In this document: in pieces, positions 1-9,044 of the stretch
Layout of the letters: each line of letters begins with the position of its first letter
Position numbering within the stretch: the stretch's first letter is position 1
Notes under the pieces: generated by a model
The model's database searches: none
Told to the model about the DNA's origin: nothing
What the model saw: only the letters and a program-made list of their open reading frames with translations
Program-made: the position numbers and the translations under genes
DNA from: Chryseobacterium taeanense
GTDB taxonomy: Bacteria; Bacteroidota; Bacteroidia; Flavobacteriales; Weeksellaceae
Length of the DNA stretch: 64,000 nucleotides
NCBI RefSeq assembly: GCF_900099685.1
Contig: NZ_FNDW01000003.1
Span: 62,001 to 126,000, forward strand
Direction: 5' to 3'

Positions 1-621
1 GAAATCTGCAAAATCTTTTTGCGTGATCGCTAAAAAGTCTTCGTAAAGAGCATCTGCATTAGGAGCAATATTTAAAGCTACCAAATCATCTTCCCCTTCT
101 GTTTTTGCGAATAAGCCTTTTGTATATTCCCAGATATTTTCGATGGCTTTTACCAATCGGGTTTTGCTTTCTTCTGTTCCCTGAGCGAAGATTTTCATCC
201 AGGAAGCTGCGTGCGTATAGTGATATCTTACTTCTTTTAAAGATTTTTGTGCTATCGCAGAAAGTTCTTCATTTGCAGAGTTTGATAATGCCTCATACAT
301 AAGCTTCTGATATATCGCGAAAACGTACACTTTTAAAATCGTCTGAGCATAATCTTCGTTGGGAAGTTCTACCCAATGGGCATTTACATATTCATGTTCG
401 TATCTTAAAAATGCCAAATCATCTTCACTTTTTCCGTCATCAATAACTCTTGAAGCGTACACGTAAAAATTGTTGGCCTGTCCAAGTTCGTCCAGTGCGA
501 TATTCGTCAATGCAATATCTTCCTCCAGATAAGGACCTTCACCACACCATTCAGACAATCGCTGTCCCATGATGAAGCTGTCGTCTGCCAGTTTTAATAA
601 ATAATTGTATAATGGGTTCAT
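1..621 (-). CDS. paaC: Phenylacetyl-CoA epoxidase subunit PaaC (partial)
   Basis: Structural, non-catalytic ferritin-like subunit of the PaaABCE multicomponent oxygenase, which epoxidises the ring of phenylacetyl-CoA in the cytoplasm. The ATG lies at 619-621 on the minus strand. The reading frame stays open to the window edge, so about 207 N-terminal residues are visible and the C-terminus is missing. The visible part is helical and has the PaaC hallmarks: an N-terminal LADDSFIMGQRLSEWCG stretch, then DIALTNIALDELGQAN. It follows paaA and paaB in the same direction, as expected for the operon. The 102-bp gap to paaB is long for an operon and contains an imperfect inverted repeat. Confident from sequence and context. 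Confidence 0.93.
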   Translation of the reverse strand, partial: MNPLYNYLLKLADDSFIMGQRLSEWCGEGPYLEEDIALTNIALDELGQANNFYVYASRVIDDGKSEDDLAFLRYEHEYVNAHWVELPNEDYAQTILKVYVFAIYQKLMYEALSNSANEELSAIAQKSLKEVRYHYTHAASWMKIFAQGTEESKTRLVKAIENIWEYTKGLFAKTEGEDDLVALNIAPNADALYEDFLAITQKDFADF

Positions 622-723
622 TGTTAATCAAATTTAAAGACAAATAGATGATAGACTGATAGAAATAGACAAGCAAACTTCAATGTCTTTTATCTATTCG
701 TTTATTATCTCCAAAGTCTTTTA
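622..723. repeat. Imperfect inverted repeat in the paaB-paaC gap
   Basis: The gap is built from A/T-rich short words (GATAGA, ATAGACAA) on the left and their complements (TTATCTATT, AAAGTCTTT) on the right, so the transcript could fold into a long weak hairpin. It resembles other intra-operon gaps in this window (1006-1114, 58296-58411). No gene is visible. Confidence 0.5.
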
Positions 724-1005
724 TTACATATTTTTTACATCATTCGGGATTTCGTAGAATGTCGGGTGACGATATAGTTTGTCATCCGCCGGATCGAAGA
801 ATGCTTCTTTATCCACGCCTTCCGAAGTCACAATATATTTACTTGGAACAACCCAAACCGAAGTCCCTTCTTTTCTTCTTGTATAAACGTCTCTTGCATT
901 CTGCAAAGCCATTTCTGCTGTTGGTGCCTGTACCACTCCAACGTGTTTGTGGGATAATCCCGGTTTAGTCTGAATAAACACTTCCCACATATCTAAATTT
1001 GCCAT
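724..1005 (-). CDS. paaB: Phenylacetyl-CoA epoxidase subunit PaaB
   Basis: Small subunit of 93 residues, the usual PaaB length, that bridges PaaA-PaaC units of the ring 1,2-phenylacetyl-CoA epoxidase. The sequence opens MANLDMWEVFIQTKPGLSHKH and has the family's conserved hydrophobic start and a VVPSKYIVTS segment. ATG at 1003-1005. It sits between paaA and paaC on the same strand. The gap to paaA (1006-1114) is occupied by a repeat element rather than by a gene. Confidence 0.95.
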   Translation of the reverse strand: MANLDMWEVFIQTKPGLSHKHVGVVQAPTAEMALQNARDVYTRRKEGTSVWVVPSKYIVTSEGVDKEAFFDPADDKLYRHPTFYEIPNDVKNM

Positions 1006-1020
1006 AATTAAAATTAATTT

Positions 1021-1120
1021 AACAATGTATCAATGTAACAGTTTAACAATAATTAGATTCTTCGCTTTGCTCAGAATGACAATCGGATCGTTACATTTTT
1101 ACATTGGTATATTGTTATAT
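1021..1120. repeat. Intergenic repeat with GATTCTTC...CAGAATGACA core, copy 1
   Basis: Two arms of about 28 bp that are imperfect inverted complements (rich in AACAATGTA and its complement) flank a core at about 1054-1081 reading AGATTCTTC...TCAGAATGACA. The same core with similar TGTAACAAT arms recurs at 58309-58408, and a shorter relative lies at about 47317-47339. The element fills the paaA-paaB gap, and its right arm runs a few bases into the 3' end of paaA. It looks like a dispersed non-coding repeat transcribed within the operon. Confidence 0.65.
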
Positions 1121-2053
1121 TGAAATTTTTTCCTGTTTTTCTGCAAAAGCTACCGCCGCTTCTTTCACCCATGCATTTTCTCGCTGCGCTTTTCTTTTGG
1201 TTTCGATACGTTTTTTATTGCAAGGACCGTTTCCTTTTAAGATTTCCATGAATTCATCCCACGGAAGTTCTCCGAAATCGTAATGCTGTCTTTCTTCATT
1301 CCATTTTAAATCTTTATCAGGAATGGTTAATCCTAAAAACTCTGCCTGAGCGACGGTAACGTCAACAAATCTCTGGCGAAGGCTGTCATTACTTTCTCTT
1401 TTCACCCTGTAATTCATAGAGATTTTAGAGTTTGGTGAACTGTCATCATTTGGACCAAACATCATGAGAGCCGGCCACCAGAAACGGTTCAATGAAGCCT
1501 GAGCCATTTCTTTCTGCTGCTTTGTACCACGACAAAGCGCCATCAAAATCTCATAACCTTGTCTTTGGTGGAAAGATTCTTCTTTACAGATTTTTACCAT
1601 CGCTCTTGAATAAGGGCCATAAGAATTTCCCATCAACATCACCTGATTCATGATTGCCGCTCCGTCTACCAGCCAGCCGATTGCGCCGATATCAGCCCAA
1701 CTCAACGTCGGATAATTGAAGATGCTGGAATATTTTGCTTTTCCTGAAAGCATATCGTCATAAGTAGCATCTCTGTCTGCTCTTACCGTTCCGTCACCTA
1801 ACGTTTCTGTTGCTGAATAAAGATATAAACCGTGACCTGCCTCATCCTGAACTTTTGCCAAAAGCGCCATTTTTCTTCTCAATGACGGTGCTCTGGAAAT
1901 CCAGTTGGCTTCCGGCAACATTCCGACGATTTCGGAATGGGCGTGCTGTGAGATCTGACGAACCAATAATTTCCTGTAATCATCAGGCATTACATCTTTT
2001 GGCTCTACTTTATTTTCTTCGTGTACGTATTGTACAAATTTTTCTAAATCCAT
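1115..2053 (-). CDS. paaA: Phenylacetyl-CoA epoxidase catalytic subunit PaaA
   Basis: Catalytic di-iron ferritin-like subunit of 312 residues, a normal PaaA length. Visible metal-ligand-type motifs are [10 protein letters not shown] in the first helices, [11 protein letters not shown] (E and ExxH type), and [12 protein letters not shown] (ExxH) in the C-terminal half. It uses O2 and electrons from PaaE to form the ring-epoxide of phenylacetyl-CoA. ATG at 2051-2053. Normally it would follow paaE or paaK closely; here an abortive-infection-like gene lies 17 bp upstream. Confidence 0.96.
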   Translation of the reverse strand: MDLEKFVQYVHEENKVEPKDVMPDDYRKLLVRQISQHAHSEIVGMLPEANWISRAPSLRRKMALLAKVQDEAGHGLYLYSATETLGDGTVRADRDATYDDMLSGKAKYSSIFNYPTLSWADIGAIGWLVDGAAIMNQVMLMGNSYGPYSRAMVKICKEESFHQRQGYEILMALCRGTKQQKEMAQASLNRFWWPALMMFGPNDDSSPNSKISMNYRVKRESNDSLRQRFVDVTVAQAEFLGLTIPDKDLKWNEERQHYDFGELPWDEFMEILKGNGPCNKKRIETKRKAQRENAWVKEAAVAFAEKQEKISI

Positions 2054-2070
2054 AATTTCTCAAATTTTAT

Positions 2071-3114
2071 TTAATATCCCCAATCTTGATATTCAAAAAT
2101 ACTATCATTACCTCGATTTTTTTCTTTTCTATCAGACTTGAAAGCATCTAAATCAAACATTTTTAATATTAAAGCTGGATATAAATTATGTATAATTCTA
2201 TAATCAGTAAAAAACTTGTTTCCTAAATTATTTGCCTCTTCCCACTTATAACCAAAATCTGAAAACCAATTAAAAAATAATAATGCTTGTTCATAATTAC
2301 TTAATTGAGCTCTTAAAATTCTCAAATACTTTCTTTTATTTTCGTATGAAATAAAATCTTCATCCTGATTTGCTACAAACTTTACTGTTTGAAATAAATG
2401 TCTATAATAATGAGCAACTCTAGATTGATTCCCTTTCAAAATTTGATGCTTTATATCCTCATGTAAATTCTTCTCATTCTGAAGATTTTTAAGCTTTTTA
2501 AAACATTCTACTTGTAAAAAGTCAAATTTTTCATTATTTATATATTGAGCCCCATGAAACCAAATTGAATAAACAAAATTTAAAATACTTTTATCTGTTT
2601 TTAAATTTGATTCGTTATGATTTTGACGTTTATAATTGGCTTCTACTATTGATCTACATGTATTAAAACAAAATATTAATTCATAATATATCGATTCCAA
2701 AACGTACCTACCATTAAAATTTTCTCCATCCTTAGACGTCAAATACATTTCGTTGACATTATCTTTATGAATTCTCAACATTTCATAAAATTGAGATTCA
2801 AACTGCTGAATTTTAAATTGATTTTGTACTTGTCTATTCGCTATATATTGAATATAGAAAGCTAAATAGGTAACTAAAATAGCTACAATTCCAATAATTG
2901 GATTTAAAACTCCACCTAAGGCATCTCCTTTTTCATTGGGACTAAGATAATTATTATCTCCTCCTTTCTTAAAATCATAGGGCACATTTTCTAATATTTC
3001 ATAATTCGAATAAGCATTAACAAAATATACTATTAAATATATAAATCCTAATGTAGCAAGTATTTCTAAGATCCATAGCGTTATTTTATAATGTTCATCC
3101 TTAATAAACTTCAT
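2071..3114 (-). CDS. Putative phage abortive infection protein (putAbiC-like) inside the paa operon
   Basis: 347 residues. Two hydrophobic segments (about 10-32 and 66-88) precede a long soluble domain beginning near FKIQQFESQFYEMLRIH, which matches my recollection of the putAbiC family (PF16872) of membrane-anchored abortive-infection proteins. That assignment rests on N-terminal architecture and this motif. The gene is markedly richer in A/T, and its product in Asn, Lys and Tyr, than the flanking paa genes. It lies in the same direction with 17-bp gaps on both sides (2054-2070 and 3115-3131), each of which carries the word AATTTTAT. It has no role in phenylacetate breakdown that I can see. 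It probably inserted as a cargo gene and is expressed from the paa promoter. Confidence 0.7.
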   Translation of the reverse strand: MKFIKDEHYKITLWILEILATLGFIYLIVYFVNAYSNYEILENVPYDFKKGGDNNYLSPNEKGDALGGVLNPIIGIVAILVTYLAFYIQYIANRQVQNQFKIQQFESQFYEMLRIHKDNVNEMYLTSKDGENFNGRYVLESIYYELIFCFNTCRSIVEANYKRQNHNESNLKTDKSILNFVYSIWFHGAQYINNEKFDFLQVECFKKLKNLQNEKNLHEDIKHQILKGNQSRVAHYYRHLFQTVKFVANQDEDFISYENKRKYLRILRAQLSNYEQALLFFNWFSDFGYKWEEANNLGNKFFTDYRIIHNLYPALILKMFDLDAFKSDRKEKNRGNDSIFEYQDWGY

Positions 3115-3131
3115 TATACAATTTTATGAAA

Positions 3132-4217
3132 TTATACGTCATAATTAAGCATCACCACATTCGTTGTAGGATGACATTGGCAGGTAAGAACATAACCTCT
3201 GGCTACTTCTTCTTCGGTAAGCGCATAGTTTTTTTCCATGAAAACTTCACCTTCTAAAACTTCGGCTTTACACGTACAACAAACGCCTCCTTTACATGCA
3301 AAAGGTACAGGAAGATTGTCTTTCAATGCTTTATCTAAGATACTTTCTTTTTTTGAATTCAGGTGGAACGAATATTCATCATCATCAATAATTACCGTTA
3401 CCATACTTTCAATATTGGCAATAGCTTTGAATTCATCACTCATTTCTTCCGTATTTTCTTCATCCGGAGCAGTGAAATATTCAAATAAAACCTGAATAGC
3501 AGGTACTTTTTTATCTTTTTTAAGATAATCTGCAACGCTTTTGATCATTTCAGCAGGACCGCAAATGAAATAGGTGGCTTCTTTAACATCGATTTCAGGA
3601 TGTCTTTCAAAAAGCTGTTCCAGTTTATCGGGGCAGATTCTTCCTTCAAACAATTGATCTTCATGCTTTTCGCGGCTTACTAGATAGATAACTTTCAATC
3701 TTCCGTTGAATTGCTGCACCAGCTTATCAATTTCAGCTTTTTTCATCACATGATTCATGCTTCTGTTACTGTAAAACAGATAAGCGTTTGAATTCGGTTC
3801 CTGATATAGACTTTCTTTGATATTGGATAAAACCGGCGAAATTCCGCTTCCTGCTGCCAGACCAATGTAAGTTTTAACGTTAGTCGGGTGATAAGAAGTA
3901 TTAAAACCGCCCATTGGAGGCATCACTTCAAGCAGTTCATCCATATGAAGATGTTCGTTGAAGTATCCCGAAACTTTTCCGCCTTCCAGCAATTTTACCA
4001 AAACTTCCAGCGTGTTACTTTTTTCGCTCGGCGCATTGCAGATAGAATAGGATCTTCTTTCTTCATTTCCGTTAATCATCATACGAAAATTAAGATATTG
4101 CCCCTGCTTAAATCTGAATTTATCCTTCAGCTCATCAGGAATTTCAACGGCTACATTCACAGCGTCCGAAGTATCTTTCTGAACTTTTACCGTTTTTAGT
4201 TTATAAAATGAATTCAT
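3132..4217 (-). CDS. paaE: Phenylacetyl-CoA epoxidase reductase subunit PaaE
   Basis: 361 residues with the class IA reductase layout: an N-terminal FAD-binding barrel (RRSYSICNAP, about residues 53-63), an NAD(P)-binding domain (GLAAGSGISPVLS, about 121-133, and CGPAEM), and a C-terminal plant-type 2Fe-2S ferredoxin with CKGGVCCTCKAEV plus a downstream Cys (LTCQCHP). It passes electrons from NADPH to PaaA. Its start codon at 4215-4217 directly abuts the stop of paaK, so the two are probably translationally coupled. In many flavobacteria paaE is in the same operon as paaABCD. Confidence 0.95.
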   Translation of the reverse strand: MNSFYKLKTVKVQKDTSDAVNVAVEIPDELKDKFRFKQGQYLNFRMMINGNEERRSYSICNAPSEKSNTLEVLVKLLEGGKVSGYFNEHLHMDELLEVMPPMGGFNTSYHPTNVKTYIGLAAGSGISPVLSNIKESLYQEPNSNAYLFYSNRSMNHVMKKAEIDKLVQQFNGRLKVIYLVSREKHEDQLFEGRICPDKLEQLFERHPEIDVKEATYFICGPAEMIKSVADYLKKDKKVPAIQVLFEYFTAPDEENTEEMSDEFKAIANIESMVTVIIDDDEYSFHLNSKKESILDKALKDNLPVPFACKGGVCCTCKAEVLEGEVFMEKNYALTEEEVARGYVLTCQCHPTTNVVMLNYDV

Positions 4218-5534
4218 TTATTTTTTAAGTATTCTGTTAATTTTTCCACCTTCGCATTTTGGAAGACTGTCCTGGGCATGAATTTTAACTTTCGTTGTGA
4301 TTCCTACCCTCTTTTTAATTTCGTTTTCTATATTTTTCCCGAAATTTCCGACAAAAATAGCATAATCGTCGGTATTTAAACTTAAATTTTGTGCCTTTAC
4401 CAATTCATCATCTACTTCCACATCAATATCCAGCGCAATACACATTTGTTCTTTTTCAACCGGTGTTAAATAATAATTAGGAACAACTCCCTCCACATGA
4501 GAAAATGCTTCTTCAATCTGACTTGGATAAACATTCACCCCTCTTACGATCAGCATATCGTCGGCTCTTCCAAGAATGGGTCTCATTTTTACCATGGTTC
4601 TTTTACCTTTTTTATCGTAGTAAAGACTGGTAATATCATTTGTCCAGTAACGTAACAGCGGCATTGCTTTTTTCGTTAGAGTCGTGATCACCAAAACACC
4701 TTCTTCTCCAAATGGTACCGGCTGTTTGGTAACCGGATCTAAAATTTCAGGATAAAAATGATCTTCCCAAATATAAGCTCCGCCTTTTTCCTCAAAATCC
4801 TCCATTGAAACGCCGGGACCGATAATTTCACTTAAACCATAAATATTGGTCGCGTGAACGCCCAGCCTTTCTTCAATATGATGTCTTATAATTTCAGTCC
4901 ACGGTTCAGAACCTAAAACGGCATATTTCAAACTGATTTCATCCGCAGAAATTCCTCTTTTGGCAAATTCATCAGCCAGCGTTAAAGCATAAGAAGGTGA
5001 ACAGCAAAGAACTTCAGGCTTAAAATCTATAATTAAATCTACCTGTCTTGTCGTCATTCCTCCTGAAATCGGCAGCACGCTCATTCCTAATTTCTCAGCT
5101 CCGTAATGAAGTCCCAGTCCACCGGTAAAAATCCCGTAACCATAAGCGTTGTGTAATTGCATTCCCGGTTTTGCACCTGCTGCGTTTAATGATCTTGCGA
5201 CCACTTCGCTGAATATATCAACATCCTCTTTTGTATATCCTACTACCGTTGGTTTTCCCGTTGTTCCGCTGGAGCAGTGAATTCTCTGCAGCTCATTTTT
5301 CGGAACGGTAAATAATCCAAACGGATAATTGTCTCTCAAATCCTGTTTGTAAGTAATCGGCAGTTTAGCAATATCATCAATGGATTTTATATTTTCCGGT
5401 GCGAGCCCAGACTCCATGAATTTCCCTGCATAAAACTCCGATTTCTCACCAAGATATCGTACCAAATTAACCAATCTTTCAGACTGTAAAGCCCGCAACT
5501 GATCCAATTGTAAATATTCCACTGAAAAATCCAT
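4218..5534 (-). CDS. paaK: Phenylacetate-CoA ligase
   Basis: 438 residues, the standard length. An ATP-dependent AMP-forming ligase that activates phenylacetate to phenylacetyl-CoA, the first step of the pathway. Visible adenylation motifs: HCSSGTTGKPTVVGYT (phosphate loop, about residues 86-101), YGLSEIIGPG, and the C-terminal GRADDMLIVRGVNVYPSQIE and KCEGGKINRI with the catalytic lysine. First gene of the visible operon. A 14-bp palindrome lies 11-24 bases upstream of the ATG, which suggests local repression. Confidence 0.97.
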   Translation of the reverse strand: MDFSVEYLQLDQLRALQSERLVNLVRYLGEKSEFYAGKFMESGLAPENIKSIDDIAKLPITYKQDLRDNYPFGLFTVPKNELQRIHCSSGTTGKPTVVGYTKEDVDIFSEVVARSLNAAGAKPGMQLHNAYGYGIFTGGLGLHYGAEKLGMSVLPISGGMTTRQVDLIIDFKPEVLCCSPSYALTLADEFAKRGISADEISLKYAVLGSEPWTEIIRHHIEERLGVHATNIYGLSEIIGPGVSMEDFEEKGGAYIWEDHFYPEILDPVTKQPVPFGEEGVLVITTLTKKAMPLLRYWTNDITSLYYDKKGKRTMVKMRPILGRADDMLIVRGVNVYPSQIEEAFSHVEGVVPNYYLTPVEKEQMCIALDIDVEVDDELVKAQNLSLNTDDYAIFVGNFGKNIENEIKKRVGITTKVKIHAQDSLPKCEGGKINRILKK

Positions 5535-5544
5535 ACCAAACTAA

Positions 5545-5558
5545 CTAACACTTGTTAG
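5545..5558. promoter_or_regulatory. Perfect 14-bp palindrome upstream of paaK, candidate operator
   Basis: CTAACACTTGTTAG: two perfect 6-bp arms with a 2-bp spacer, 11 bases upstream of the paaK ATG on the minus strand. Size and symmetry fit a TetR-type operator, and phenylacetate operons are commonly repressed by TetR or GntR proteins that respond to phenylacetyl-CoA. The regulator identity is inferred. The rest of the 402-base gap (5535-5936) holds no gene that I can see. Confidence 0.5.
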
Positions 5559-5753
5559 GTGTAAATGTAAAAATATTTTTTATTTCTGACAAATTTTTAT
5601 GATTTTCATCATGTAAATATTCTTTAATTCCAGCTGATCACCAGATTTAATTGGAAATCCACCGATCTACTGTATTGAAAATTTTAGTAATACAATGAAA
5701 AACAATATATAAGAACTTCTATTTTGTTTTGATAAATTGATTATTTATGATAT

Positions 5754-5782
5754 TTGAAAGGGCGAAATTTACCTTATCTTTG
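5754..5782 (+). promoter_or_regulatory. Promoter of the M1 peptidase gene
   Basis: TATCTTTG at 5775-5782 fits the Bacteroidota -7 element TAnnTTTG, with TTG at 5754-5756 eighteen bases upstream. It predicts a 5' leader of about 145 nt before the ATG at 5937. I see no clear RNA structure in that leader. Confidence 0.6.
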
Positions 5783-5936
5783 TCCGTTGTTGAGAACTTT
5801 ATTGAAATTTTGCTAAAAGTTCAAAACAGGAAAAATAATTCAGACATTTCGTAGTGAATATACAATCTGGCAATTCTTTATTTTATTGTCATTTTTTATT
5901 ACTTTTATGTTAAATTAAAACGATTACAAAACTTAC

Positions 5937-7799
5937 ATGAGAAGATTGGTTTGGGGTTTATTGCTTTTGAGTTCATGGCAATTTTCCGCGCAGGAACTAT
6001 ACATGCCCAGAAATATCAAAAAGGCGTACGAAAACGGAACCCGCGATTTGTCGGGTGCTCCGGGAAAAAATTACTGGCAGAACAAAGGTATTTATCATGT
6101 AGACGTGAAAGTGGATGCCACTTCTAAAATAGTCTCGGGGAAAGAAACCATCCTTTACACCAATAATAGTCCGAACAGCCTTAATGAACTTGCGATCCGG
6201 TTTGTAAATAATTTACACAAGCCTCAGGCTCCGAGATCAGGAATGGTTTCCAAAGATTTTTTAACATCAGGATTACACATCAAATCATTTGTGGTAAATG
6301 GTAAAAAATATAATGTAAACAGTGAAAATTGGGGAACTGTTGAAAAAGTAAAACTTCATTCCGCACTAAATTCTAAAGCAAAAGCGGAAATAAAAATAGA
6401 ATGGGAATATCCTCTTTCGGTGCAAAGCGGAAGAGAAGGACAGATTGATCCTGAAACATTCTATGTTGCCTATTCTTTCCCAAGAATTTCTGTGTATGAT
6501 GATTACAATGGATGGGATATGCTTCCTCATTCCGACAGGCAGGAGTTTTATAATGATTTTAATGACTATAGTTTTGCCATTACTGCACCAAAGAATTATG
6601 TAGTCTGGGCAACAGGAGATTTCCTGAATCCAGAAGCTGTTCTTCAGCCCGTATATTTAAAAAGATACAAGTCTTCATTAAAGAGCGATAAGGTAGTTCA
6701 TGTAGCTAATGAGCACGAGATGAAATCCGGGAAAGTCACGAAACAGAATAAGTGGAATGTATGGAAATTTAAAGCCAGTCATATCACGGATTTCTGTTTT
6801 GCACTTAGCAATCATTATGTATGGGATGCTTCCAGTGTTCAGCTAAAGGCCAAAAGAGCCAGTGTACAGGCCGCTTACAAACCCGACGCAAAGGATTTTG
6901 AACATTATGTAGAATGGATGCGCTACAATCTGGATTGGTTTTCAAAAAACTGGCCGGGAATAGAATATCCTTATAATGTGATGACAGCCATTCAGGGATA
7001 CGCAGATATGGAGTATCCGATGATGATTAACGACACCAGTATTCCTGATGATTTTCAGGATGCAAGATTAACCGCGGATCACGAAATTGCACACACTTAT
7101 TTCCCATTCTATATGGGAATTAACGAAACCCGATATGCTTTTATGGATGAAGGCTGGGCAACTACGCTAGAATATCTCATCGGAATTGATGAGAACGGCG
7201 AAGCAAAAGCCAATGAGTTTTACAAAAATTTTAGGGTAAAAAGATGGATCAATGATCCTTCTGCAGAACAGGATCAGCCGATTATCACTATGAGTACGCA
7301 GGTAAGTGGTGCGGGATATGGCAATAATTCTTATGTAAAAGCATCCTTATCGTATTTAGCTTTAAAAGATTATCTCGGAGACGATTTGTTTAAGAAAGCA
7401 CTTCATCATTATATGAACAACTGGAATGGGAAACATCCAATTCCATGGGATTATTTTTATTCGATGAATACCGGTTCGGGAAAAAATCTCAACTGGTTCT
7501 TTAATAACTGGTTTTACACCAACAACTATATTGACCTCAAGGTTACGGAAGCCAGCCAGGCAAATAATCTTCTTTCGGTAAACATCAGTAATATTGGCGG
7601 TTTTGCTATTCCTTTTGATGCAGAAATCAGATACGAGGATGAATCGGTTGAAAAACTTCACTTTTCACCTTCCGTATGGGAAAAAGATCAGAAGCAGACG
7701 ATGCTTACAATTCCGATCACAAAAAGAGTAAAATCCGTGAATATCGACGGAGGAATTTTTATGGATTACACTCCTCAAGACAATAAAAAGTCTCTCTAA
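5937..7799 (+). CDS. Secreted M1-family metallopeptidase
   Basis: 620 residues. An N-terminal signal peptide (about residues 1-19, ending near FSAQ) predicts export. The gluzincin motif HEIAH at 382-386 with the third zinc ligand Glu at 405 (HExxH-x18-E) is intact, and the region before it (YADMEYPMM) stands where the exopeptidase GxMEN motif sits in canonical M1 enzymes. It is shorter than the usual 850-900-residue aminopeptidase N and lacks an obvious large C-terminal helical domain. This is typical of exported Bacteroidota M1 proteins. Likely an aminopeptidase for peptide nutrition; substrate unknown. Confidence 0.9.
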   Translation: MRRLVWGLLLLSSWQFSAQELYMPRNIKKAYENGTRDLSGAPGKNYWQNKGIYHVDVKVDATSKIVSGKETILYTNNSPNSLNELAIRFVNNLHKPQAPRSGMVSKDFLTSGLHIKSFVVNGKKYNVNSENWGTVEKVKLHSALNSKAKAEIKIEWEYPLSVQSGREGQIDPETFYVAYSFPRISVYDDYNGWDMLPHSDRQEFYNDFNDYSFAITAPKNYVVWATGDFLNPEAVLQPVYLKRYKSSLKSDKVVHVANEHEMKSGKVTKQNKWNVWKFKASHITDFCFALSNHYVWDASSVQLKAKRASVQAAYKPDAKDFEHYVEWMRYNLDWFSKNWPGIEYPYNVMTAIQGYADMEYPMMINDTSIPDDFQDARLTADHEIAHTYFPFYMGINETRYAFMDEGWATTLEYLIGIDENGEAKANEFYKNFRVKRWINDPSAEQDQPIITMSTQVSGAGYGNNSYVKASLSYLALKDYLGDDLFKKALHHYMNNWNGKHPIPWDYFYSMNTGSGKNLNWFFNNWFYTNNYIDLKVTEASQANNLLSVNISNIGGFAIPFDAEIRYEDESVEKLHFSPSVWEKDQKQTMLTIPITKRVKSVNIDGGIFMDYTPQDNKKSL

Positions 7800-7804
7800 A
7801 AAAC

Positions 7805-7839
7805 AACCGGCTGCTTCAGATTGAAACAGCCGGTTTTTT
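7805..7839. terminator. Bidirectional intrinsic terminator
   Basis: A 9-bp perfect stem, AACCGGCTG (7805-7813) and CAGCCGGTT (7827-7835), is followed by a T-run on the plus strand and preceded by an A-run. It lies between two convergent protease genes and could serve both. Confidence 0.85.
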
Positions 7840-7859
7840 ATAAAAATTAGTGAAAAGAT

Positions 7860-8855
7860 TTAATATAGTCTCAATCCGGATCTCGCTCCTGATGAAGCTA
7901 CAACGGACTGCATTCTTGTTTTTTGCCCTGCTGAGAACATAAACATTGCGGCATCGTCTACGTAATCCATATAATTCATGAACATAACAGATCTTTGTAC
8001 GCCGCCACAAGTATTATATAAAGGATAACTTGGTGTTCCGTAATTTGGTCCTGTCTGCGTAGGTGTATCTGAAACAAGATCGTTTCCACAGTTGGCATCT
8101 CCCCAGATATGTCTCAAATTCAAGTAATGTCCTACTTCGTGAGTTGCAGTTCTTCCTTTGTTAAAAGGAGCTGAAGCACCCGTTTTCCCGAAATAAGAAG
8201 CCGCGATTACTACACCATCGTTCCATAATCCTGAAGATTCAGGGAAAGTAGCATAGCCAAGGATTTGTCCCATATTTCCGACAACCCATATATTTAGATA
8301 ATTAGAAGGACTTGTCGCGTCAATACCTCCGCTTGAAGATCTTTTCATTGCATCATTGGTACTCCAGCTGGTTTTGGTGGTTGATTTTCTCACTGTGTTA
8401 GCGAGTCTGAATCTTACTTTTACATCTCCTGCTTTTAAACTTTGAAATGCTGTTGGAATATTAGCCGCATCACTATTTGTTCCGCCATAATCTGCGTTCA
8501 GTACAGCAATCTGTTCAGCGATACGGGAAGCAGAAATATTTTCTGAAGAAGTTCTGTACAGTATATTTACCACTACCGGAATTTCTACGGTTCCGTCGGA
8601 TAAAACTTTACCGAGCTTAAGATCGTTTACAAATTTTTCGGTTTTAGTTTCAAGCTCAGAATATTTTTGTCTGAGTTCCGGGCTATTCTGAAGGGCAATT
8701 TTCCTGATCTCTTCAGAAGGACAGCCTCTTTGTAAAGCTGATCCTGATAATGCGCTAGCATTTGGATTTGATTCTTCAGACTGATTTGAAACATTGTCGC
8801 TGTTGCAAGCGGATAAGAAGCTCAACATGAGAACTCCGAATAGTAGTTTTTTCAT
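7860..8855 (-). CDS. M43-family (pappalysin-like) zinc metalloprotease lipoprotein
   Basis: 331 residues. The N-terminus is a lipoprotein signal with a lipobox ending LSAC at Cys17, so it is probably anchored to a membrane outside the cytoplasm. The extended metzincin motif HEVGHYLNLRHIWGD (first His at 239) supplies three His ligands and is typical of M43. A Met-turn-like segment, MNYMDYVDDAAMFMFS, lies near the C-terminus. The protein ends soon after the catalytic domain and lacks the T9SS sorting domain or extra modules common in cytophagalysins. Predicted extracellular protein degradation. It converges on the M1 gene. Confidence 0.9.
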   Translation of the reverse strand: MKKLLFGVLMLSFLSACNSDNVSNQSEESNPNASALSGSALQRGCPSEEIRKIALQNSPELRQKYSELETKTEKFVNDLKLGKVLSDGTVEIPVVVNILYRTSSENISASRIAEQIAVLNADYGGTNSDAANIPTAFQSLKAGDVKVRFRLANTVRKSTTKTSWSTNDAMKRSSSGGIDATSPSNYLNIWVVGNMGQILGYATFPESSGLWNDGVVIAASYFGKTGASAPFNKGRTATHEVGHYLNLRHIWGDANCGNDLVSDTPTQTGPNYGTPSYPLYNTCGGVQRSVMFMNYMDYVDDAAMFMFSAGQKTRMQSVVASSGARSGLRLY

Positions 8856-9044
8856 AAAAGTAATATTTTGTTACAAAAATGAAATTATAAAATTTGGAAT
8901 TCACACGCAAGTATTTCACTAAAATGTTATTTAGTTTTATTATTCAATCAATAACATTTTTAATATTGCCCTGATTATAATTCAAATTAAAACAATAATC
9001 AATATATATTATTAAACGATTTTAAACATTCATTAAATCAGCAT

